DNA of 64,000 nt from VAZQ01 sp045811525 (GCA_045811525.1 JBJMTV010000030.1:1-64000); one strand, 5' to 3'. Positions 9,061-18,326 are shown, counted from the stretch's first letter. Notes: generated by a model not told the origin, from the sequence alone. A program made the numbers and translations.

Positions 9061-9987
9061 TTAGATGCCCGTCGGAGAAGGAGCAAACACCCGCAACGCA
9101 GCCGATCGTATCCGGTAATGCAATGGTGACCGTATTATATCGATTTCCCCATCGAGTGCGACCAAGAGCCTTCGGTGATACGAACTGATTTCTACCGCCG
9201 GAAGATTGAAGACCCGAAGGTCTGTTTTGTGATCCAGAAAACCGATTACCGAGCGAAGGGCGAGCCAGAGCAGCGCAAGTCTGCTTTGCTGTTTCGCCAC
9301 ATAGAGGGAAAGCTGACCTTCGTCCAGTCTGTCGCGGGTGCCAAGCGAGCGGCCACTGAGTCGATACACGTTGTTTCCTATGAAGACACACGGGCTGCGA
9401 TACGTCTCTGTACCGCTCGCGGTGTGGACTGATAGCCGGCGGAGTGGGAAATATCGCAACACCTGCAGACTGGCCATGATCAAGGCGAGCCACTTCGGTA
9501 AACCTACCCGGCTCGTTCGCCGTTCTCGATCGAGAACCAAATAGGGATATAATCCAATCGAAGAATTGTTGACGAAGATCTGGCCGTTCACTTCGCCGAC
9601 ATCGACACTGCGCAGGTGGCCCGCGGCAATAATGGCGACGGCCTCGTGAATTGCCATCGGTATCTTGAGGTCTTTGGCGAAGTGATTCAGAGTTCCCAGC
9701 GGAATGATTCCGAGAGGGACGTCGCTGCCCGCGATGACGCTGCTCACTGTGCTGATCGTACCGTCACCACCACCGACGACGATCGCGTCGAGCTCGCCGT
9801 CAGTGACTCTCCGCAAGGCGCGCTCCGCGCCAGCGCGCAACTCTTCCCCTTTAAGTAACTCAAAAGTCGCCGACAGCGTGTGATTTTGAAAAGCCGATTC
9901 CAAAACATTTTTGATTCTGCCGCGGTCTTCTCCCGCGGACTTGCCGGACGATGCGTTGAGCAGGACGCGGATGCGCTGCGGTTTCAC
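9061..9987 (-). CDS. Diacylglycerol/lipid kinase family protein (YegS/DgkB-like)
   Basis: A 308-residue lipid kinase. The nucleotide-binding signature GGGDGTIS (about 73-80) is preceded by LDAIVV and followed by PLGIIPLGTLNHFAKDL (about 93-109), both hallmarks of the DAGK catalytic domain. The C-terminal beta domain carries VFIGNNVYRLSG and LDEGQLSLYVAK, typical of YegS/DgkB. It would phosphorylate diacylglycerol or a related lipid alcohol at the membrane surface. It is probably the first gene of an operon with the phosphoesterase at 8241-9050. A PAP2-type phosphatase lies 76 bases upstream on the same strand, so the three may form a lipid phosphate module. Confidence 0.9.
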   Translation of the reverse strand: MKPQRIRVLLNASSGKSAGEDRGRIKNVLESAFQNHTLSATFELLKGEELRAGAERALRRVTDGELDAIVVGGGDGTISTVSSVIAGSDVPLGIIPLGTLNHFAKDLKIPMAIHEAVAIIAAGHLRSVDVGEVNGQIFVNNSSIGLYPYLVLDRERRTSRVGLPKWLALIMASLQVLRYFPLRRLSVHTASGTETYRSPCVFIGNNVYRLSGRSLGTRDRLDEGQLSLYVAKQQSRLALLWLALRSVIGFLDHKTDLRVFNLPAVEISSYHRRLLVALDGEIDIIRSPLHYRIRSAALRVFAPSPTGI

Positions 9988-10063
9988 TATTTCTCCCCAG
10001 GCTAGCCCTTCGAGGGGGGTGTAAAGCTCGCCCGGCCCCTAAATGTTCAAGTTCGGCAGCAGC

Positions 10064-10777
10064 TCAGTGGTTCTTCGAGGGTTCAACCTGGCCTGCGCGC
10101 TGCAGCCGCGTCATCACTGTCCAGCATCCTAATGCCCACGCCGAGCCAAGGCACCACCCGGCGAGCACATCAGTTGGATAATGCACACCGAGATACACTC
10201 TGCTAACCCCAACAAGCAGCGTGAGCATTATTCCGATGGTGACGAAGTAAAGACGAAGACGTCGCGAGGGAGTGGTACGAGCCAGGAGAGCGGCGAGGGT
10301 CAGATATGTAATGGCCGACATGGCAGCGTGGCCGCTCGGAAAACTCGCAGTAAAAACCTTCACCGAAGACGTGACAAAATCAGGTCGAGCGCGCGCAAAC
10401 GCAAGTTTGAGCAAGTCATTCACCGCTACACCGCCCACGACCGCGGCAAGCACGAGTAGCGCTGCTGCGCGCTTGTGAGAGAGGAGCAAATATCCCACAA
10501 CTACAGATAATACTATGGCCAGAACAGCGAAGCTGCCGAGCGCGGTGATGTCCCGAGCCGCTCCCTGTACCCACGGGGGCCCGAGTGGATCGGCGGGAGT
10601 TCCGGCGCTCCGGAAGGCGAGGATCACATAATGATCGAAGGCCAGAGTCGAGCCTTCCATCACCTCGCCTGCAATAAAGCCGAAGATGAGGAGCAGCCCG
10701 GCGACCGCGAGAACAGATACAATAAGCCAGGGCTCTGCCTGCCACCGACTCCTTTGGCATTGCCGGACGTGTTCCAT
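10064..10777 (-). CDS. PAP2-family membrane phosphatase
   Basis: A 237-residue integral membrane phosphatase with about six hydrophobic segments. All three PAP2 signature motifs are present: KLAFARARP (KX6RP), SFPSGHAAMS (PSGH) and SRVYLGVHYPTDV (SRX5HX3D), so the acid phosphatase active site is complete. Family members dephosphorylate lipid phosphates such as phosphatidate or undecaprenyl diphosphate at the periplasmic face. The gene lies upstream of the lipid kinase on the same strand with a 76-base gap, so the kinase and phosphatase could act on opposing steps of the same lipid. Confidence 0.92.
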   Translation of the reverse strand: MEHVRQCQRSRWQAEPWLIVSVLAVAGLLLIFGFIAGEVMEGSTLAFDHYVILAFRSAGTPADPLGPPWVQGAARDITALGSFAVLAIVLSVVVGYLLLSHKRAAALLVLAAVVGGVAVNDLLKLAFARARPDFVTSSVKVFTASFPSGHAAMSAITYLTLAALLARTTPSRRLRLYFVTIGIMLTLLVGVSRVYLGVHYPTDVLAGWCLGSAWALGCWTVMTRLQRAGQVEPSKNH

Positions 10778-11026
10778 GTCGTGTGCCCGTGATGAGAGCT
10801 AACTTATTATAAACGCGGTCTGCGGCCTCAACGTGCCTTCCGATTGAATGATGCGGCTAGCGCCAATGAAAATGGGTTGTGCTATTTGAAGGGCAAGAGT
10901 CGGCAATCCGTAGGACGAGATTGCTGGTCCCGGCCTACAAGAATGGCAGCTGAACGGCGTCCGAGCTGCGCGAGCCATCGAGCCGGTGTTACAGCTGCGG
11001 ATTATGGAGAAGTCTGCTCGGTGTCA

Positions 11027-11202
11027 CCTGTCGTAAATCTCCTCCATTAGCGAGGGATGGCGAATCGAGCGATGCTCACGATTCATGTTAGCAGCCGCAG
11101 ACAATCTCGTTCCGGGTTCTGTATGTGCTCATTGTGCGACACGACCGGCGTCGCATTCTATGCCTCGGAGCCAACCTCCGAATGGATTGCCCGGCAACTA
11201 AG
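11027..11202 (+). mobile_element. Internally deleted relic of the 2038-3122 insertion sequence
   Basis: Bases 11027-11100 repeat the left end and leader of the element at 2038-2112 (starting CCTGTCGTAAAT, then a shared GGGATGGCGAATCG). From 11098 the sequence jumps to the equivalent of 2619 onward (ACAATCTCGTTCCGG, ATTGTGCGACACGA, AATGGATTGCCCGGCAACT) and stops matching near 2733. About 500 internal bases and the right end are therefore missing. Substitutions are spread through the copy, so it is an old relic. It ends about 10 bases before the stop codon of the methyltransferase at 11212. Confidence 0.75.
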
Positions 11203-11211
11203 CGGACACAG

Positions 11212-12024
11212 TCAGGCCGCAGCGAGCATTACGTGTGCCTGAATTTTGGCAGCAATCTCGTGCTGGCCATGTCTGATCGCAATCACCGATGCGGCGTAGT
11301 CGGTTACAAATTCCAGGTTTCCTGCGTCTCTGGCATCGATTTCGTTGCGAAGAGGAGTTCCTTGGCAATAGGCAATGGCAGGAATGCGTGGCGAAGACGC
11401 GCGGCTTTGTTCGGCTCTCGTGTCGATAATCACACTCGAGAATCCTGCCCTTTCCAGCTCGCTACGGATCAGTGCTGTGTCGTGGTAGCCGTGCGGCGTG
11501 CGTGCCAAAAAACGCGGCGGATCGTTCGGAAAGAGTTTGGCGAGAGCATTCGTCACATCATCAGCAAAGACATTCTCCTCAATGCGGTCCCACACGTTGA
11601 ACAAAAAATGTCCCCCGGGCTTCAGGACTCGGCTTGCTTCGCGATAGCCAGAGATGCGGTCCGGAAAGAACATGGCCCCAAACTGACAACAAACGAGATC
11701 GAAGGTCGCATTCTCAAACGGCAGCGCCAGAGCATCCGCTTGGCGCCATGTAATGCGACTGTCGGGAGGTTGTCGCGAAGCGGCATAGTCGAGCATCGGC
11801 TGGTTGAGATCGGTTACGACATAGGTTGCAAGCGGGGGCAGGCTTGGCGCCAATGCGCGGGTGGCCACCCCGGTGCCGGCCGCAATTTCCAAAACAGCAC
11901 TTGGCGACAAGGACGCTGCTCGTCGCGCAATATCGGCCGCGTACGGCTCGAAAATAAGCGGTACCATATAGCGATCGTAATTCTCCGGAACGGAGCCGGC
12001 GAACACCTTATCACTTTCCGACAC
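11212..12024 (-). CDS. Class I SAM-dependent methyltransferase
   Basis: A 270-residue methyltransferase. Motif I is VLEIAAGTGVATRAL (about 44-58), followed by an acidic-loop residue in VVTDLNQPML, motif II in WRQADALALPFENATFDLVCCQ and the post-motif RVLKPGGHFLFNVWD. This is the Methyltransf_11/25 pattern of small-molecule methylases of the UbiE type. The acceptor is unknown. It is monocistronic, and its 3' end lies beside an IS relic, so the C-terminus may have been altered by that insertion; the last residues (KIQAHVMLAAA) show no specific motif. Confidence 0.88.
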   Translation of the reverse strand: MSESDKVFAGSVPENYDRYMVPLIFEPYAADIARRAASLSPSAVLEIAAGTGVATRALAPSLPPLATYVVTDLNQPMLDYAASRQPPDSRITWRQADALALPFENATFDLVCCQFGAMFFPDRISGYREASRVLKPGGHFLFNVWDRIEENVFADDVTNALAKLFPNDPPRFLARTPHGYHDTALIRSELERAGFSSVIIDTRAEQSRASSPRIPAIAYCQGTPLRNEIDARDAGNLEFVTDYAASVIAIRHGQHEIAAKIQAHVMLAAA

Positions 12025-12427
12025 AGCTTTGTACCTCGCCCGAAGGCAATCGAGGAATTCTCTCGATCACAATCTCTCAGATTTCGCAGCAATCTTCCAT
12101 ACTCTTGAGGTGGAGCAGGTCCGATGAGGCATTGGTCGCGTCTTGGAGCGGCGTCTTAGCGATGAAAAGACTGGACCGCTTCTCCGAGCACAGCAAATGT
12201 GCATGCATGCAAACGACAGCACGCGAGATGACCACCCAGCCGCGTCAACCACCACGGATGCAGATCACTTGGCGGGTTTTCGAACCGCCTCGGGGGCGCG
12301 CATGCGAACGCCCCTCTCTGACGGGATATTATCGGGGCACGATTCGCTGGGTTCTCCTGGAGCTCATTTTGGTATTATCGTGATCTTCTGGCGCGGATCC
12401 GCGACGGCGTTCACCAAGGTTCATGAC
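12025..12427. other. Intergenic stretch, no gene recognised
   Basis: About 400 bases between the divergent methyltransferase and Bug receptor genes. Open frames run through it on the plus strand in frame with the receptor, but they lack family similarity and the receptor signal peptide begins only at 12428. It presumably carries both promoters; no clear operator palindrome was found. Confidence 0.5.
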
Positions 12428-13387
12428 ATGATGAGAAAGCTTTGGCTTTACCTCCTGGCGACCTCGGCCCTCAGCATAATGTCCTACGCGGAAATCTCGG
12501 CTCAGGTCTATCCGTCCCGGCCGGTCACAATCGTCGTGCCGTACGGCGTCGGCGGCATAACCGACTTCCTCGCCCGCGTTCTGGCGGAGGAAATGGGGCG
12601 GCGCTGGGGCCAGCAGGTGCTCGTCGAGACCCGACCCGGTCTTGCCGGAATGACCGCTGTCGCCAAGGCTCCGGCCGACGGCTACACGTTGATGGTGACC
12701 TCTAATGGTCACACGGTCGCAGGATTGGTGACGAAGGATCCTCCATTCCACCCCGTGAACGATTTTGCCGGTATTACCCGCCTGGGCTCTTCGCCCATGT
12801 TCTTAGTTGTCCATCCGGACTTTCCAGCGAAGACACTCAAGGAAGCTCTCGATCTTGCAAGAGCCCAACCCGGCAAGCTCAATTTTTCCTCTCCCGGACT
12901 GGCCAGCACGACGTTCATCGCAGCTGTGCAGCTCCGCAAAGCAGCGGGCATCAATATCGTCCATGTACCGTTCCGGAGCGCGGTGGACTCGATGACCGCC
13001 ATACTGCGTGGTGACGTTCAGTATTATTTCGCCCCGGTAAATATGGCGCGGGATCAGTCCGCCTCCGGCAGAGTACGCGTGATCGCGGCTGCCACCGCCG
13101 AGCGCGACCCCAACCTCCCTGACGTGCCTACCTTCACTGAGGCCGGTTTGCCGTTCGTGTATGACTCTTGGTACGGCCTGATAGCGCCGGCTGGCGTCCC
13201 CCCGCGTATCCTTGAAAAGATCAGCGTCGATTGGGCTGATATCGTCAAAACCGCTGACATGCAAACAAAGTTGAGGAGGCAGTTTTTGGTTGCTCAATCC
13301 GATACGCCTGCAGCAATGGACAAGATCATCCGAGACGAAACTACCCGGCTGGCAACAGCATTCAAGGAAGCAGGCGTGATCGAATAG
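12428..13387 (+). CDS. Bug-family tripartite tricarboxylate transporter receptor (TctC-like)
   Basis: A 319-residue periplasmic receptor of the Bug/TctC family. A signal peptide (MMRKLWLYLLATSALSIM to about ISA) precedes the family-typical mature start VYPSRPVTIVVPYGVGG. ADGYTLMVTSNGH and NIVHVPFRSAVDSMTAILRGDV are standard Bug segments, and the length is normal. The ATG at 12428 follows AAGG at 12416-12419 with good spacing; the open frame upstream is not signal-like. Bug proteins bind carboxylic acids, amino acids or aromatic acids for TctAB permeases, but no TctA/TctB genes are in the window, so it is an orphan receptor. Confidence 0.92.
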   Translation: MMRKLWLYLLATSALSIMSYAEISAQVYPSRPVTIVVPYGVGGITDFLARVLAEEMGRRWGQQVLVETRPGLAGMTAVAKAPADGYTLMVTSNGHTVAGLVTKDPPFHPVNDFAGITRLGSSPMFLVVHPDFPAKTLKEALDLARAQPGKLNFSSPGLASTTFIAAVQLRKAAGINIVHVPFRSAVDSMTAILRGDVQYYFAPVNMARDQSASGRVRVIAAATAERDPNLPDVPTFTEAGLPFVYDSWYGLIAPAGVPPRILEKISVDWADIVKTADMQTKLRRQFLVAQSDTPAAMDKIIRDETTRLATAFKEAGVIE

Positions 13388-13668
13388 CGCCGTTCTCCCG
13401 CCCCTCATGAGCCGCACTGGACGGTACGCATCAGTTTGATGCGGCGTGTGGCAGGCTCGGGCTACACCTGACCCCCTTGTAAATAATGTTGCGCGCCGTC
13501 AGGAAACCAGTGCTGCATGCGTGCAAGGCATTGTTAGCGTCTGATTGGATGCAATCCGGCCTCCGCAAGGTCGTCCCTGGTACTCTGTTTTGCGAGACCC
13601 GGACGCCCTGCTATGTTCTCGCGGGATTCTTTGGGGCCGCCCCACAGCTTTTTAGCAAAGGAGAGCAC

Positions 13669-14085
13669 ATGACAGCGGAAGACATCCTGGGAACGTGGTG
13701 CAGCGTGGGTCACGAGCGCGTAACCCAAGACGGAACGGTGACACATCCCTTCGGTAAGGAGCCGCTGCCTGCAAGACTGGTCTACTCGCCGGATGGATCT
13801 ATGGCTGTGATGACAATTAGGCCTGGTCTGGAAAAACTTCGGCGCGGTACGCCAGCAGACGTGCGACTCGCAGCGCTTGACGAATGCATCGGCTATATGG
13901 GGCACTACGATGTCGTCGGCAGCACCATCCGTCACCATATTGAAGTATCGATCAATCCCGAGTTGATTGGGGTGACACTTGAACGGCCCGTCATTTCGGC
14001 GGAAGGCAACCGCGTAACGGTACGAGCGCCCGGCGATAAGAACGGCGCTCTTGACAACATCACTTGGGAAAGACTGACGCGCTGA
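13669..14085 (+). CDS. Lipocalin-like domain protein
   Basis: A 138-residue small beta-rich protein resembling the Lipocalin_5 (PF13924-type) family: ILGTWCSVGHERVTQDGTV at the N-terminus, LVYSPDGSMAVMTIRP, and a centre with YMGHYDVVGSTIRHHIEVS. The ATG at 13669 is chosen because AAGGAGAG lies at 13658-13665; upstream extension of the frame to 13486 has no family similarity. Such proteins are often found near catabolic or transporter genes, but the ligand and role are unknown. It has no signal peptide and is probably cytoplasmic. Confidence 0.8.
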   Translation: MTAEDILGTWCSVGHERVTQDGTVTHPFGKEPLPARLVYSPDGSMAVMTIRPGLEKLRRGTPADVRLAALDECIGYMGHYDVVGSTIRHHIEVSINPELIGVTLERPVISAEGNRVTVRAPGDKNGALDNITWERLTR

Positions 14086-14542
14086 TGGACCAGCGTGCGA
14101 TACCGCTGCGCGTCGGCGGATAGGCGTTCATGCGCGACTGTTATGTCGGGTTCACTGCCGAGTGTTCTGCCGTCGATTCGAGGCGCCGTACGAAGAGGGC
14201 CTTGAGGACTTCGATCCGTTTTCAGGCAAGTCGTCACGAGTGACGATGTATGGCTTGCTAGGTCCATGCGGATACTCGTCTCCCCGCGCGGCGTAGAATG
14301 TGTCAGCGGCCGCCGGCTGAGCGCACCACTCGATCGTGAGGGGGCGCAATCAATGAAGGCCCGGGGGAGCGGCGAGGAGATGCTGCCCCCCTTGGTGGTC
14401 AAGCGGTTGCTGCACAGTCCCAAACAGCTCCTACACTAGGCGGTTGAGCGGTTGTGTCCTGTCTCGACGCACATCTGAATTGTGCAGATGCAGCTTGGGT
14501 TGCCGAGGTGTCTGCGTTTTGCTGACGGCCGATGGCCGAATC
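14086..14542. other. Intergenic stretch ahead of the H-NS relic
   Basis: About 450 bases. The last part (about 14440-14540) shows weak similarity to the leader of the intact H-NS gene (compare 62450-62580), for example a shared CGCACATCTG / GGCACATCTG element, so the relic was copied with its upstream region. The first 300 bases hold only unsupported open frames. Confidence 0.45.
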
Positions 14543-14731
14543 GAGCTGCGCGACTAGGTGGCGGCTCAGCTTGGCAACCGGCGTGCGCAGCTGGGAGCCA
14601 GATCGAGCAGATTGGCGACATCGGCCGTGCACCGGCGGTTCCAGCCTGAAGGGAAAAGGACTACACGCCCTCGAAACCACGTGGCGCCAAAGTACCGCGG
14701 GCCAGCCGGCGAGACCTGCGCACGAAGGGGG
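14543..14731 (+). pseudogene. Degenerate H-NS-like gene
   Basis: This matches the intact H-NS-like gene at 62550-62927 in order: ELRD then a TAG stop at 14555-14557, VAAQLGNRRAQL (compare VMAQLGRRRAEL), a scrambled linker, then PKYRGPAGETCARRG (compare PKYRGPAGETWAGRG), which is the DNA-binding signature. The start region is missing, an amber codon interrupts the coiled-coil part and frame changes affect the linker. It is an old, inactive duplicate. Confidence 0.75.
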
Positions 14732-14891
14732 CGACCCCCGAGCCTCCCACCCAAACCGGTCGCGCATGCTTACTCGATTGCTCCGGAGCGCCCCGCTGAA
14801 ACCGCGCAAATTCCTATTCTCCCGCGTAGAATCATACCGCAATTTCAATGAAGTACGTGTTCGCAGTTTATTCTGACCGGCGCGCCAGCAA

Positions 14892-15048
14892 ATTCAATCC
14901 TGGGATCGCAACCTGCGCGTCTACGAGACCATCCGCACCATGGCTTTCGATGCGGATCTCGCGGCCGGCAGCTTGAGCGAGGCGCGCTTGAAGCACTACA
15001 TTCCACCCAGGAAGCGCACTATCTTGCAGGCTTCGGCGCCATCACTGG
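14892..15048 (+). pseudogene. N-terminal remnant of a TenA/thiaminase-II family gene
   Basis: A plus-strand frame reads QSWDRNLRVYETIRTMAFDA, DLAAGSLSEARLKHYI and then, after a two-base slip near 15001-15005, TQEAHYLAGFGAIT. The order matches the TenA family N-terminus (a Phe-Arg-x-Tyr-Ile-x-Gln-Asp-x-x-Tyr-Leu block around the first active-site helix). Similarity stops where the convergent molybdenum hydroxylase gene ends (15042), so the remaining three quarters were lost. TenA proteins hydrolyse thiamine or aminopyrimidines; this one cannot function. Confidence 0.6.
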
Positions 15049-17327
15049 TCGCTGAGTGGCTGGCCGAACTTGACCCGAATCGCACGATAGACAGCTTCGG
15101 GGGTAAGCGGCATTTCGGTTAGCCTGACGCCAACGGCGTCGTCGATCGCATTGGCAATGGCTGGAGACGGACAGAAGGTCGAGACTTCACCCACGCCTTT
15201 CGCCCCAAAGGGTCCATCCGATTGGGCGTTCTCGATCGTGATGTTCTCTAGAACCGCGGGCACATCAAGGAAGCCAGGTATTTTGTAGTCAGCTAGAGAG
15301 GCGTTCGTCACTTGCCCGCCGTCAATATGCATCTTCTCGAACATGGTAAAGCCGACGTGCATCAGCGCGGCACCCGAGATCTGCGTCTGAACGTTCTTAG
15401 GGTTTATAGGAACGCCGCAGTCGACAACATTAATGAGTTTGTCGATCTTGACGTGACCTGTCTCGATATCGACCTCGACCTCAGCACCCGCACCTGAGAT
15501 CAGCCAGAATGGCGTGACCTTCCGACTCTGGCCGGTTTCGGGATCCGGGGATTCATAGTCCGGCTTGAAAATGCCCGTCCCTATTACATTCCCCGCTTGC
15601 ATGCCGTAGCGCCGCTGGAACAGCTCTGCGATCGGAACGTTGGAGCCGTTCGGCTCCCCCACTTCCCGTGCAAGGGTCTCGAGCTTGTTTCGTGCCTCCT
15701 CTGCCGCACGCCGGACCGCGTGCCCCATGTGGAATAATGAGCGTGAGCCGAGCGTACCCATGTCGTAGGGCGTCGCATCAGTGTCGCGTGGGATCACGCG
15801 CACCGCCTCCGCCGGCACATTGAGAACCTCGCCGACGATCTGCGCCATGGCCGTATCGGAGCCCTGACCCATATCGATCGTGCCACAGTAGAGCGTAACT
15901 GAGCCGTCCGCTGCTACGTTGACCATAGCGACCGAGGTCGTTGGCGATGTCACTGCCTTAATGGCTATCGCTAGGCCACGGCCACGTCGGACGGGGCCGT
16001 CGCCGCGTTCGAAGGGCCTCGACCAACTCAACCGGTCGACCACCTTGTCCAGCACCTTGTCGAGAGGCGCGTCCTGTATGATTTGGCCGGTCGCGTGTAT
16101 GTGCCCCTCTTGCAACAGGTTCTTGCGCCGGAACGCGACGGGATCGAACCCGAGCTCGCGAGCCATCATGTCCATCTGGCTTTCGTAAGCCCAAACGAGT
16201 TGCGGCACGCCGAAACCGCGTAGTGCTCCAGAAGGCGTTAAGTTGGTATAGAGCGCATACGAATCGATGGCGACATTATCGATGTCGTAGGGACCGGATG
16301 CCGTGAGCCCTGCCTTCTGCGTCACACGGGGGCCGATATCCGCATAGGCCCCACCATTCCAGTAGACCTCGCACTTCCGGGCGACAATTCTGCCGCCGTT
16401 GTCAACTCCGGTCTTGATGCGAAAGGTGCAGGGATGCCGAGTAACCTGATAGAACATCTCGTCGAAGGCGAGCGCGACCTTTACGGGTCTGCGCACAATC
16501 ATCGAAAGCGCAAGCGCCAATGCCTCGAGCTTGACGTAGAGCTTGGCCCCATAGCCTGAACCAACGTGCGGAACCTTGATGCGCACCTTGTTCTCAGGCC
16601 ATCGAAGCAGCCGAGCCATCTCCGAGCGAACGAACGATGGGCCTTGGGTCGAGTCGTAGAAGGTGACGTGGTCATCCCGATAATCGCAAATGCAGGCAAA
16701 TGGCTCAAAAGGCAAGTGCAGTACTTTCTGCGTCCTGAATTCGTGCTCGAATCTGTGTTCTGCACCCGCATAAGCGGCTTCAAAATCTCCGCGTCGCAAC
16801 CGATAGTTCAGCGCAATGTTGGTGTCGCGCGCGCCTCTCAAATGCTTCAGATCAGCGAACGAGTGTGCAGGCTTCAGCTCATCATGCACGTAGACAGGGC
16901 TCGTGAGAGCCTCAAGCTCATCGAAGACGGCTGGGAGTTCGTCGTATTCGGCTGTGATTAATTGCGCACCCTCCTCCGCGACATGTGGATCGGCCGCGAG
17001 TACAGCGGCCACAGGTTCGCCGACGAAACGCACCTTTTCATGCGCGAGAATGGGTTGGTCATGAAAGGCTGGCCCATAATACGGGTCGGGCAAGACCTTC
17101 ATGATGTCGTCGATGGTTACGACTCGTATTACGCCCGGCATCTTAGTCGCAGCGATGGTATCAATGGATTTGATACGGCCGTGCGCCACTGTACTGCGGT
17201 ACAGCTTGGCGTAGAGCATGCCCGGGATGCGCATCGTGTGCGTGTATTCGGCGCGGCCGGTCACTTTGTCCCTGCCCTCGATCCTGGTGACTGAGCGGCC
17301 GATCTGGGAGCCTACCTTCCCGTCCAT
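15042..17327 (-). CDS. Xanthine-dehydrogenase-family molybdopterin subunit (CoxL-like)
   Basis: A 761-residue large subunit of a molybdenum hydroxylase. Residues from about 10 carry the Ald_Xan_dh_C domain start (RIEGRDKVTGRAEYT, VGEPVAAVLAADP). The Mo-cofactor domain has HVGSGYGAKLYV, GALRGFGVPQLVWAYE, MGQGSDTAMAQIVGEVL and the catalytic Glu in GAKGVGEVSTFCPSPAIANA. The AYxCSFR motif of form I CO dehydrogenase is absent, so this is a hydroxylase of another substrate, probably N-heterocyclic or aldehyde. The FAD and 2Fe-2S subunits are not adjacent; the only pair in the window is at 58105-59468. A truncated Bug receptor gene lies 3 bases upstream on the same strand. Confidence 0.9.
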   Translation of the reverse strand: MDGKVGSQIGRSVTRIEGRDKVTGRAEYTHTMRIPGMLYAKLYRSTVAHGRIKSIDTIAATKMPGVIRVVTIDDIMKVLPDPYYGPAFHDQPILAHEKVRFVGEPVAAVLAADPHVAEEGAQLITAEYDELPAVFDELEALTSPVYVHDELKPAHSFADLKHLRGARDTNIALNYRLRRGDFEAAYAGAEHRFEHEFRTQKVLHLPFEPFACICDYRDDHVTFYDSTQGPSFVRSEMARLLRWPENKVRIKVPHVGSGYGAKLYVKLEALALALSMIVRRPVKVALAFDEMFYQVTRHPCTFRIKTGVDNGGRIVARKCEVYWNGGAYADIGPRVTQKAGLTASGPYDIDNVAIDSYALYTNLTPSGALRGFGVPQLVWAYESQMDMMARELGFDPVAFRRKNLLQEGHIHATGQIIQDAPLDKVLDKVVDRLSWSRPFERGDGPVRRGRGLAIAIKAVTSPTTSVAMVNVAADGSVTLYCGTIDMGQGSDTAMAQIVGEVLNVPAEAVRVIPRDTDATPYDMGTLGSRSLFHMGHAVRRAAEEARNKLETLAREVGEPNGSNVPIAELFQRRYGMQAGNVIGTGIFKPDYESPDPETGQSRKVTPFWLISGAGAEVEVDIETGHVKIDKLINVVDCGVPINPKNVQTQISGAALMHVGFTMFEKMHIDGGQVTNASLADYKIPGFLDVPAVLENITIENAQSDGPFGAKGVGEVSTFCPSPAIANAIDDAVGVRLTEMPLTPEAVYRAIRVKFGQPLSDQ

Positions 17328-17329
17328 TG

Positions 17330-17722
17330 CTACTCCCCCCTCAGACCTGCCCCAATTAGGTGCGTGCAGGTCCGATCGCGATAGAGATACGGGTTTATAG
17401 TGAGGGTGCTATCGACCAGCACCAGCAGCGTATAGCCGTCCGGAGCGGCTGGGGCGACCTGACCGGCTGCAAGTCCGCCATTTGCAGCTGGCATGTTCTC
17501 GACAATAATCGCATGGCGCATGGAGGCCGCCAAGCCATCGGCCACTGCGCGCGCGACGGCATCACCAGCGGCGCCAACCGCGGTGGTGGCAATCAGGCGA
17601 ATGGGCCTGGAGGGATAAGATTCTTGTGCGTGTGCGATGCCCGAACACATCGTTAGCGCCAGGGCTAGTGGCAACAGCTCGGCCGCATCAAGTGTAGCGA
17701 GAGCACATCTCCACTTCATCAC
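17330..17722 (-). pseudogene. Truncated Bug-family receptor
   Basis: A 130-residue frame that starts like a normal Bug protein: signal peptide ending CSGIAHA, mature start ESYPSRPIRLIATTAVGAAGD, and the family block APDGYTLLVLVDSTLTINP. After NPYLYRD similarity ends and the frame stops, leaving about 40 percent of the usual 320 residues. Lobe 2 and most of the ligand pocket are lost. The stop lies just before the molybdenum hydroxylase start, so a deletion probably fused this 5' end to that gene. It may still drive transcription of the downstream gene. Confidence 0.8.
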
Positions 17723-17901
17723 AAATCCTGCTTGGCCTCAGGCATCCGGTACGAACGAGCATCCCAATACTTTTGAGATCAGGCCGTCGAACGTTAGCAC
17801 TCGATTCGGTGACACAGAAGGGACGAAGGGGTCTGCACCGCGCTGGGTTCGGCAACTTGCCGACGCTGCCTGTTTCATGGATGTTTGCCGGTATGTGGGG
17901 T

Positions 17902-18054
17902 AGCCCTGATCCGATAAATTCGTCAAAAGGATTAGGTGAGGGCGGAATTGTTCCGGTTGGAGGGGCTGTGACGAATGCTGTTGCGGCGGCACTATCGTCG
18001 CTTGGGGTTGAGCCGCGCGAGCTTCCGCTACCGCCTCCTAAGCTTTGGCATCCT
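17902..18054 (+). pseudogene. C-terminal scrap of a CoxL-type molybdenum hydroxylase
   Basis: A plus-strand frame reads SPDPINSSKGLGEGGIVPVG, GAVTNAVAAALSSLGVEPRE and LPLPPPKLW. This is the very end of a large subunit, with the KGxGEGG active-site Glu loop followed by the standard final helix and the ELPLTPxxIW-like finish. Nothing recognisable of the domains before it remains upstream. It is not part of the gene at 15042 (opposite strand) or of 20415, so it records a further, lost copy. Confidence 0.65.
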
Positions 18055-18326
18055 AGTGTTGATGCTGAAATGCGGTGCGCTTGGGCGGACTGCCTCCTAA
18101 ACCATAGCCCGCGCAAGGTACTTCTCCAGTTCGGTTTTCGCTTTCAGTGCATTCAGGAGGCAGGCTTGTACTTTGCATTGCGACTGAATTCTACTAAGGG
18201 CAGGACCCAGAGCGGCAGCGCCAAGCTTCGTAGAAAGGGGTGTTACAATGGCTTCAATGCTATATTTTCGGCTGGCACAACGGCCATGGGCGTACAGTCA
18301 AAAGCCAAGAACAATTGTTGGTAAAC

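Noticed and set aside
10844..11026. Open frame upstream of the IS relic
   Set aside because: No similarity or ribosome site; probably chance.
17773..18324. A 183-codon plus-strand frame as one gene
   Set aside because: Only its middle (17902-18054) matches a CoxL tail; the rest is unsupported, so it is a pseudogene scrap, not a gene.
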